Assembly: GCA_041485385.1 (NCBI GenBank)
Contig: JBGPJM010000047.1
Location: 1 to 26,558, forward strand
Source: JBGPJM01 sp041485385
GTDB taxonomy: Bacteria; Planctomycetota; Phycisphaerae; Phycisphaerales; UBA1924
Direction: 5' to 3'
Length of the DNA stretch: 26,558 nucleotides
The stretch's first letter is position 1; every line of letters starts with the position of its first letter. The position numbers and the translations under genes are program-made. The notes beneath the pieces were generated by a model. The model saw only the letters and a program-made list of their open reading frames with translations. It was not told the DNA's origin and searched no databases. Below, piece after piece: positions 20,874-26,558 of the stretch.

Positions 20874-21758
20874 TCAATACACGCTGGCAAGGCTGACGTC
20901 GCCTTTGGCCTGGTTGGCGTCAATGCGTCCGAAGTCGCGGAAAGACCGTGCGAGACGGTCTCGCTTGACCTCGTCCCGTGCCTGGCCGGGGTTGAACTCG
21001 CCGGGGCGCCCGCCCCAGATGATCCGGTTGCCGCGGTCGGTGACGATGATCAGCCTCTTGTGCGAGATGAGCTCGGAGACGTCGATGGCGTAGATCTGCG
21101 AGGAGCCGGGCATGGTGCGGAGGTAGCCGAGAAGGGAGAGCCCTGCCTGGACGTCGCCGCCGACCCACGCTTCACCAAGATCGGGCGGGTCCATCTGCGG
21201 GCCGAGAATGACCCTGAGGCCCGAGACGTCCGGGGAATAGGTTGCATCGAGGAGCTCCCCCTTGCCCGAGACAACGCGGTCGCGGTCATCCCAACGGACG
21301 ACGGCGGCCGGGATGCGCCAGATGCCGCGGATCGTGACCGTACCGCCGGGCTCGCGCCTCACGCGGCAAGGGGCGGCGAACCAGCCCGTACGCATGAAGG
21401 CCTCCTGCGTGGCGCGGACGGAGGCGGCATCGAAGGGGTCGCGGGTGAGGGTGGAGGAGGCGAGGTGCTCCAGTCGTTCGCGATTCGCTGCATCCAGCCA
21501 GGTGTTGGGCAGGCCGGCGGCGGCGGCGATGGACGCACCATTTCCGCCGAGGGGTGGCCAGAAAATCTGCACGCGCAGATCAGTCTGCTTGAGATCGGCG
21601 GCGCGCCGCTGGAGGGCGGGGCGGCCGATGGTCAGGCCCGCGGCGACGCCTGTGAGGAGGAGGATGCTGGTGACCGTGCCGACGATCTGCACGGCGCGGG
21701 TGAGGCGGTCACGGAGAGGGGCGGCGGTGCGGGATGTCTTTGAGCGTTTGGAGGACAT
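20874..21758 (-). CDS. ftsQ: FtsQ-like cell division protein
   Basis: The 294-residue protein has a short basic cytoplasmic tail (MSSKRSKTSRTAAPLRDRLT), a single membrane segment (VGTVTSILLLTGVAAGLTIG) and a ~240-residue extracytoplasmic part. That topology and its position right after murC-murB-ddl are those of FtsQ/DivIB, which links early and late divisome proteins. A POTRA domain is not obvious at the expected place; the segment RRADLKQTDLRVQIFWPPLG is unusual. The C-terminal region (SGLRVILGP...GYLRTMPGSSQIYAIDVSE, LIIVTDRGNRIIWGG) does resemble FtsQ beta-domain patterns. ATG at 21758 starts the basic tail; the frame is open upstream but reads nonsense there. Position carries much of the argument. 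Confidence 0.65.
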   Translation of the reverse strand: MSSKRSKTSRTAAPLRDRLTRAVQIVGTVTSILLLTGVAAGLTIGRPALQRRAADLKQTDLRVQIFWPPLGGNGASIAAAAGLPNTWLDAANRERLEHLASSTLTRDPFDAASVRATQEAFMRTGWFAAPCRVRREPGGTVTIRGIWRIPAAVVRWDDRDRVVSGKGELLDATYSPDVSGLRVILGPQMDPPDLGEAWVGGDVQAGLSLLGYLRTMPGSSQIYAIDVSELISHKRLIIVTDRGNRIIWGGRPGEFNPGQARDEVKRDRLARSFRDFGRIDANQAKGDVSLASVY

Positions 21759-21861
21759 TGGAGAGTGCCGAATGCGGGATGCCGGGTCCTGGGTCGCGGA
21801 TCCTGAGCCCGATAGTCGACGGCCACGCACATCGCCGGACGTGCGGGGCCGATGAGGCCAT

Positions 21862-22818
21862 TTATCGGCTGCCGAGGGCCAGTTCGACCAATCGCGCGCA
21901 CAGCGCGGGCATCTCCAGACCCATGTGACGGGCGGCCATCGGCACCAGGGAATGGTCGGTGAAGCCCGGGATCGTGTTGATCTCCAGGAACCAGGCGGTA
22001 CCGGAGGCGTCGAGCATGAAGTCGGCACGGGCGAGGTGGCGGACGCCGATGGCTGCGGCCAGGCGGACCGACTGCTGCTTGATGGCCCGGTCAACGCCGG
22101 GGGGAAGGGCGGGATCGAGGGTATAGCGGGTGTCGTCGCGGTGGTACTTGGCCTCGTAGTCGTAGAGGCCCTCGGCGGGGATGATCTCGATGACGGGAAG
22201 AGCCTGGTTGTCGATCAGGCCAACCGTGAGTTCGCGGGCCTTCCCCCCCCCACTCCCCCCGCCCCCACCGACCTTGGGTTCGATCATGTAGCAGCGGACG
22301 ACGCCGCGAGAGGCCTCGAGGCGGATGGCATCGAGGGCTCGCTCCCACTCGGCCTGCGACCCGACGACATACAGCCCGATCGTGGAGCCCTCGTGGATCG
22401 GCTTGACGATCACGGGGAAGTCCAGCGGGCACGTCGAATCGCGGACATCAAGGACATGGACGGGCGGAGTGGGAACGCCAAGGCGCAGCGCGACGGCCTT
22501 GGTGGCGATCTTGTCCATCGACGTGCGCGCGGCACGCGAGCCGGATGAAACGAACGGGCGCCCGTCCTGCTCGAGGATCTCCTGGAGCGGCCCGCCCTCA
22601 CCCCAGCCGCCGTGGAGGACAGGGAAGATGACATCCGCCGCCTGCGACCGGAGCTCATCGGCGGTGATGCGATCGATAGTGAGGCTCGTCACGTCGAACC
22701 TGCCTGACGCGCGGAGGGCCGCGGCGACGCAACGGCTGCTGGTCAGTGAAACCTGACGCTCGGCGTCGGGGCCGCCGCCGAGAATCAGGACACGGGGGAG
22801 AGGCAGGGCGGGGGGCAT
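21862..22818 (-). CDS. ddl: D-alanine--D-alanine ligase
   Basis: The 318-residue ATP-grasp enzyme joins two D-alanines for the peptidoglycan stem peptide. Visible are LILGGGPDAERQVSLTSSRC at the N-terminus, HGGWGEGGPLQ, ATP-grasp PVIVKPIHEGSTIGL, EIIPAEGLYDYEAKY (the Tyr-containing loop of D-Ala-D-Ala rather than D-Ala-D-Lac ligases), ARADFML and metal-binding EINTIPGFTDHSLVP. An unusual GGGGGSGGG insert (encoded by C tracts at 22243-22266) sits in the surface loop before ARELTVGL. Its start is 3 bp from the murB stop, so it is co-transcribed with murB and murC. Confidence 0.96.
   Translation of the reverse strand: MPPALPLPRVLILGGGPDAERQVSLTSSRCVAAALRASGRFDVTSLTIDRITADELRSQAADVIFPVLHGGWGEGGPLQEILEQDGRPFVSSGSRAARTSMDKIATKAVALRLGVPTPPVHVLDVRDSTCPLDFPVIVKPIHEGSTIGLYVVGSQAEWERALDAIRLEASRGVVRCYMIEPKVGGGGGSGGGKARELTVGLIDNQALPVIEIIPAEGLYDYEAKYHRDDTRYTLDPALPPGVDRAIKQQSVRLAAAIGVRHLARADFMLDASGTAWFLEINTIPGFTDHSLVPMAARHMGLEMPALCARLVELALGSR
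22243..22266. repeat. Interrupted poly-C tract inside ddl
   Basis: Nine, six and five consecutive C residues occur within 24 bases, interrupted only by ACT and G. On the coding strand they are G tracts encoding a polyglycine loop. The longest run (C9, 22243-22251) is long enough for polymerase slippage, which would frameshift ddl. Confidence 0.85.
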
Positions 22819-22821
22819 GGG

Positions 22822-23751
22822 TCAGACTCTCTTCCAGACAACGACCTCGGGCTCCAGAGCGACACCGAAGCGGTCCAGCACACGCTCGCGCACCAGGCCC
22901 ATCAGGGTGATCACGTCGCGGGCGCGGGCGTCCTTCGATGTCGTGATGAAGTTGGCATGGCGGTCGCTGACCGTTGCGCCGCCGCTGGCAAGGCCCTTGC
23001 ATCCCGCTCGATCGATGAGGAACCCCGCGGATACGCGGCTGCCCGCGACAAGCGCAGCCTTGCCGTCGGGCGGGGACACGCCCGAAAGATCACAAGCGAG
23101 GGGGTTCTTGAAAACGCAGCCGGCGGAGGAGGCCGCGAGGGGCTGGGTGGTCTTCTTGTAGGCCATGACCTGCTTGAGTCGGTCTCTGAGCGCCGCGGGA
23201 TCGGCGGGAACGAGCGCGAAGTCGACGCGTGTGATGATGAGGTGTTGAAGGCCGGACTGGCGGTAGGAGAAGTCGATGCCCCCGCGATCGAGGATGACCT
23301 CGCGCCCGGATCGGTCGAGCGCGTGAACGCGGGCGACATGGTCGGCGATCTGGCCGAAGGCGCCGCCGGCGTTCATGATGACGGCGCCGCCGACGGTGGC
23401 GGGGATACCGCCGAGACTCTCCAGGCCGCCCAGGCCCAGGCGGATCGTCTCGAGAATCGTCCTCGGAAGGTCGGCGCCCGCCATGGCGAAGAAGAAACCA
23501 GCGGCCCTGTCCTGTCCGACCGTCGTCATCTGCGACGCGTCGAGGGCGGCGACGAGCTCGGGAACGCCATCGTCATCGACGAGGAGGTTGGCCCCGTCTC
23601 CCAGGATGCGGAGGGCAGGATCGATCTCGATGCACCGTTTGAGGTTCTCGATGGAATCGACGTGCACGAGCCGATCGGCACGACCGCCGATACCGAACCA
23701 GGTCGGGATGGGGGCGTCCGTGAGGATCGTCATGTCGGAGAGGGCGGGCAT
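22822..23751 (-). CDS. murB: UDP-N-acetylenolpyruvoylglucosamine reductase
   Basis: The 309-residue flavoenzyme makes UDP-N-acetylmuramate with NADPH. FAD-binding features are LRILGDGANLLVDD and GLESLGGIPATVGGAVIMNA. The catalytic FSYRQSGL supplies the Arg. The proton-donor motif is AGCVFKNP, where many MurB proteins have GSVFKNP, so Cys stands in for Ser. A Glu near the C-terminus (LEPEVVVW) completes the active site. The short form without the extra type I domain points to a type II enzyme. ATG at 23751 is used; a second ATG six codons later is possible. It lies 20 bp after the murC stop. Confidence 0.95.
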   Translation of the reverse strand: MPALSDMTILTDAPIPTWFGIGGRADRLVHVDSIENLKRCIEIDPALRILGDGANLLVDDDGVPELVAALDASQMTTVGQDRAAGFFFAMAGADLPRTILETIRLGLGGLESLGGIPATVGGAVIMNAGGAFGQIADHVARVHALDRSGREVILDRGGIDFSYRQSGLQHLIITRVDFALVPADPAALRDRLKQVMAYKKTTQPLAASSAGCVFKNPLACDLSGVSPPDGKAALVAGSRVSAGFLIDRAGCKGLASGGATVSDRHANFITTSKDARARDVITLMGLVRERVLDRFGVALEPEVVVWKRV

Positions 23752-23771
23752 GGAGGGATGCTGCTCAGAGC

Positions 23772-25406
23772 CTACTTGGATGGCATGGAGGGCTTGCCGG
23801 CGGCGAGGAAGCCCCTGGCGACCTTGTCCACCGGGCCCGCGCCCATCGTGACCAGGAGGTCGCCGGGGCGGCAGATGATCTCGAGCTGCTCGATGATCGC
23901 CTCGAACGGGTAAAGGTGCATCGCCTGCACGCCGCGCTCTCGGAGTTTGTTGACCAGGTCGGCCTCGCAGACCTTGGTCTTCTCGATGATGGAGTCCCGG
24001 ACGAAATAGATGTGCGCGACGATGACGATGTCGGCCGAGGAGAACGACGTGGCGAACTCATCGAGCAGGAACCGCGTGCGGGAGTGCTGGTGGGGCTGGA
24101 AGACGCAGATCAGGCGGCCCCTCCGCCCCGAGTCGTGATCGTGCGGCTTCTCGAAATCGCGGAGAGCGCGGAGCGTAGCGTCGATCTCGGTGGGGTGGTG
24201 GCCGTAATCGTCGTAGACCCTGACGCCCGGCCCGGGACAGCCGGCAAGCCGACGCTCGCCGAGGAACTCGGAGCGGCGCTGCAGCCCGCGAAACGACGAG
24301 AGACATCCACCGACGCTGGCCGGATCAGCGCCGAGCATCGAGGCGATGGCCGCGGCCGTCGCCGCGTTCATGGCGTTATGCGCACCCGGGAGAGGCGTGA
24401 TCCACCGGTCGACTTCGATGTGGGTGGACTCGGTCCGGCGCAGCAGCTCGGTGTGGCGCGTGGCGGGATCGTACCGGACGAGCCAGTCGGCCTCGGGCGA
24501 GAAGCCGATGGTCTGCACCTCGCACGCGAGGCCGGCGGTAATCTCGCGCCGGTGCGCGTCCTGGTGGGCGATCAGGAGGACCCCCCCGCTCCCGCGCTCA
24601 GCCGCGTGCGGCAGGAGCTTGGCGAACTCATGGAAGGATTCGACGACCGCGTCGAGCGTGCCGTAGACGTCGAGATGATCAGCCTCGACGGAGGTGATGG
24701 CGGCGATGCGGGGGCGATAGTTGTGGAACGAGCGGTTGAACTCGCACGCCTCGGCGATCAGCAAGCCGGGCTGGCCCTTGAGCGGGCCCGCGGGAACTGC
24801 CTGCGCGCCGACGCGGTACCCCACGGCGCCGGCGCCGCTGTTAAGCTGCGGACAGTTGGCCCCGACGATCACCGAAGGATCCAGCCCCGCAGCCGCAAGA
24901 ATGCACCCCAGCATGGCGGTCGTGGTGGACTTCCCGTGCGTGCCGGCGATCGCAATGCCCGTCCGCCCGACCATGCACCGCCCCAGGGCCTCGGCGTAGC
25001 TGAGGTGCGGCATGCCGCGCCGCTCGGCTTCGAGCATCTGCGGGTGATCGGGCTTGATCGCGGCCGACGCGACAACAAGGTCGCACTCGTCTGGGAGCCA
25101 GGCCTTGGATTGGTCGAAGCCGACGCCGATGCGATCACGCTCCAGGGCTTCGGTAACGTCCGAGCGAGATTGGTCGGATCCGCTGACGTGCGCGCCCCGG
25201 GCCCGCAACAAGCGGGCCAGCCCCGACATGCCGCACCCGCCGATGCCGACCAGATACACGTGCTTGCCGGCGAGCTCCAGGGACGCTCGCTCTTCAGCGG
25301 CACGCCCAGTCGCGCCGGCCGAGGCTGGCGGCGGTTTGGAGGTCGAAGCAGGCATCGGAGCGTCCTTGGGGGCGCTGGGAAACTGAGCGGCGGTCGTGGT
25401 TGGCAT
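23772..25406 (-). CDS. murC: UDP-N-acetylmuramate--L-alanine ligase
   Basis: The 544-residue protein begins with an Ala/Pro-rich stretch of about 45 residues not normal for MurC (about 460-490 residues). The Rossmann domain then starts at HVYLVGIGGCGMSGLARLL. The ATP-binding P-loop is IAGTHGKSTTTAML; AEACEFNRSF and the Glu/His of SVEADHLDVYG follow; LPGAHNAMNAATA and DDYGHHPTEI are classic Mur ligase motifs. It adds L-Ala to UDP-MurNAc in the cytoplasm and is the first gene of the murC-murB-ddl-ftsQ unit. The start at 25406 is the furthest; internal starts such as the ATG at codon 18 would trim the extra N-terminus. Confidence 0.96.
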   Translation of the reverse strand: MPTTTAAQFPSAPKDAPMPASTSKPPPASAGATGRAAEERASLELAGKHVYLVGIGGCGMSGLARLLRARGAHVSGSDQSRSDVTEALERDRIGVGFDQSKAWLPDECDLVVASAAIKPDHPQMLEAERRGMPHLSYAEALGRCMVGRTGIAIAGTHGKSTTTAMLGCILAAAGLDPSVIVGANCPQLNSGAGAVGYRVGAQAVPAGPLKGQPGLLIAEACEFNRSFHNYRPRIAAITSVEADHLDVYGTLDAVVESFHEFAKLLPHAAERGSGGVLLIAHQDAHRREITAGLACEVQTIGFSPEADWLVRYDPATRHTELLRRTESTHIEVDRWITPLPGAHNAMNAATAAAIASMLGADPASVGGCLSSFRGLQRRSEFLGERRLAGCPGPGVRVYDDYGHHPTEIDATLRALRDFEKPHDHDSGRRGRLICVFQPHQHSRTRFLLDEFATSFSSADIVIVAHIYFVRDSIIEKTKVCEADLVNKLRERGVQAMHLYPFEAIIEQLEIICRPGDLLVTMGAGPVDKVARGFLAAGKPSMPSK

Positions 25407-25596
25407 GGCAGTAACGCTATCGGATTGGAGCGGGGATGGTATGGAGAAGTTCCGAGCGACTGACGCGGCGGTTGCTCGCGTTCACCATCGGAATCCCGAC
25501 CGCCAGGAAGGGGGTACTGCCCTGTGCCACCGCCCATGGAGGCAGCGTGCCTTTTCCGCCCACAAACCAGCCATACGCCATTCTGCAGAACACCCC

Positions 25597-25624
25597 TTGA
25601 CAAACCCCGTATGTATGCTATCTT
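25597..25624 (+). promoter_or_regulatory. Promoter of the right-edge ATPase gene
   Basis: TTGACA (25597-25602) and TATCTT (25619-25624) are 16 bp apart. The predicted start leaves a leader of about 25 nt that contains AAGGGGGA 4 bases before the ATG at 25655. The 248 bp between murC and this gene hold nothing else I can support. Confidence 0.65.
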
Positions 25625-25654
25625 ATCCCTAACACCAATTCGAAGGGGGATCCC

Positions 25655-26558
25655 ATGTCCGACCGCCAACCCGTCCTCACCCACCTCGCCCGAGTCCCCG
25701 CCAAGCCCACGTCCTGGCTCTGGCCTTCCCGCCTGCCCCGCGGCTACATCACCCTCCTCCTCGGTGCACCCTCCTCCGGCAAATCCTTCCTCGCCCTCGA
25801 CATCGCCGCCCGCACGGCCCTCGGCCTCCCACTCCCCGAGCCCGCAGCCACGCTCGTCCCGCAGCAGGCGGCCTCAGAAAACTCCCCCACTTCCTCTTCC
25901 CATCCCACATCCCACATATCCCACATATCCCACATCCCACATATCCCACATCCCAAATGCTCCCGGGTCCTCCTCATCTCTCCCACCGAATCCCTCCCCG
26001 AGTCCACCGTCCCTCGAATCCACGCCCTCGCCTCCGCCTTCTCCGCGCCGCTCTCCGCCGCCCCTCCCTCACCGCAGCAACCCCTCGTTCCCTCCCTCCA
26101 CAACATCATCCACTTCACCGGCTTCTCCGATATCTCCGACCCCGATGACTACAAACGGCCCTATTTCCCCGGCGCCGCCAAGGAGTTCGATTCCGTCATT
26201 GAAGAGATCGCCCCCTGCTCCCTTCTGATCATCGATCCCCTCCCCTCGTTCCTCACCATCTACGAAACTCCTCACGCCGGCCTCATCGCCGCCATCCAAC
26301 GCCTCGGCGAGCTCGCCGCCCGCACGAATATCGCCGTCCTCGCCGTCGCCCCCGCCACGCGCCGACTCCCGCCCGCCACCTACCTCTCTCTTCTCCCCAC
26401 GCTCACCACCGCCTGGCTCATCGACCGCGACGCCGCCGCGCCCGACCTCCCCGGCCTCCCCCCGCGCCGCCTCCTCCTCCCCCTCAAGTCAACCCTCGCC
26501 CCCAGCCCCGCCCCCCTCCCCTTCCCCATCGAGGGCTCACGCATCACCTGGCACCCCG
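25655..26558 (+). CDS. RecA-like (AAA_25/RepA-type) ATPase, truncated at right edge
   Basis: The gene opens at ATG 25655 behind AAGGGGGA and stays open for 301 codons to the window edge. The N-terminal WLWPSRLPRGYITLLLGAPS leads into Walker A GAPSSGKS, then LALDIAART. Walker B is CSLLIIDPLPSF at about residue 190, followed by NIAVLAVAP. This is the same fold as the helicase half of the element's Rep protein (VAWLWPGRIALGKLTL), but there is no Toprim domain. The codons are extremely C-rich and the protein is Pro/Ser-rich. Between Walker A and B a minisatellite adds a Ser-His-Ile/Pro-His-Ile tract. No operon partner is visible in the window. The role is unknown: DNA-linked ATPase is as far as the sequence goes. 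Confidence 0.8.
   Translation, partial: MSDRQPVLTHLARVPAKPTSWLWPSRLPRGYITLLLGAPSSGKSFLALDIAARTALGLPLPEPAATLVPQQAASENSPTSSSHPTSHISHISHIPHIPHPKCSRVLLISPTESLPESTVPRIHALASAFSAPLSAAPPSPQQPLVPSLHNIIHFTGFSDISDPDDYKRPYFPGAAKEFDSVIEEIAPCSLLIIDPLPSFLTIYETPHAGLIAAIQRLGELAARTNIAVLAVAPATRRLPPATYLSLLPTLTTAWLIDRDAAAPDLPGLPPRRLLLPLKSTLAPSPAPLPFPIEGSRITWHP
25904..25958. repeat. CCCACAT(AT) minisatellite inside the ATPase gene
   Basis: Seven tandem units with lengths 7, 9, 9, 7, 9, 7 and 7 (CCCACAT, with or without AT; the last is CCCAAAT) cover 55 bases. In frame they encode a His-rich HISHISHIPHIPHP-like tract. Units of 9 keep the frame; units of 7 do not. Confidence 0.9.

Noticed and set aside
19956..21743. 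595-codon plus-strand open frame
   Set aside because: It lies opposite the membrane protein and FtsQ-like genes and is Gly/Arg/Asp-rich without any motif.
23916..25463. 515-codon plus-strand open frame
   Set aside because: It lies opposite murC, whose motifs are unmistakable.
25904..25958. CRISPR-like array
   Set aside because: Units of 7-9 bases without spacers are a minisatellite, not a CRISPR.

Overview
The window is high-GC bacterial DNA, most likely from a planctomycete of the class Phycisphaerae. The best marker is a secreted protein ending in the NSQDFFDFLT repeats of the GC-type dockerin-like C-terminus typical of that group. Gram-negative-style envelope genes, a discoidin-fused family 2 glycosidase and a division/cell-wall cluster in the order murC-murB-ddl-ftsQ fit this. 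Assignment is from motif recognition only; no search was run.

Left chromosomal flank (1-9445): the 5' part of a hydantoinase A/5-oxoprolinase gene running off the left edge; a PDZ lipoprotein; a SlyX-like coiled coil divergent from a PagL-like lipid A deacylase; a receiver-GGDEF diguanylate cyclase preceded by an Hpt phosphotransfer protein; and a 1220-residue secreted GH2 enzyme. It ends in a perfect 13-bp hairpin that is best explained as the displaced terminator of a tRNA gene.

Integrated element (9446-18490): a 21-bp direct repeat, identical to the 3' end of a tRNA-Glu(CTC) gene, bounds a 9,024-bp genetic element. The tRNA itself (18470-18544, minus strand) is intact at the right end. 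The element carries a small RHH-like protein, a secreted HAF-repeat/dockerin-like protein, a small membrane protein, an unknown 491-residue protein with a winged-helix-like C-terminus, a translationally coupled operon (two HTH/excisionase-like proteins, a small ORF, a Toprim-RecA-like Rep protein, a TubC-N-like protein), a HigBA module with a near-consensus promoter that predicts a leaderless toxin mRNA, and a tyrosine integrase. The integrase frame runs through the attachment core. In the integrated state it stops five codons into the tRNA; in an excised circle it would continue in the same frame into 68 further codons now stranded at the left end. The element also supplies a substitute terminator for the tRNA it separated from its own. 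A 23-bp near-repeat near both ends could be integrase arm sites, and a cluster of repeats in the 3' end of rep looks iteron-like.

Right chromosomal flank (18545-26558): the tRNA promoter, a small conserved-looking protein, GreA, a multi-pass membrane protein, and the minus-strand cell-wall operon murC, murB, ddl and an FtsQ-like gene. Divergent from murC is a truncated RecA-like ATPase gene with a strong promoter, a strong ribosome binding site and an internal CCCACAT(AT) minisatellite. Many long open frames opposite these genes are artefacts of high GC content and are not annotated.
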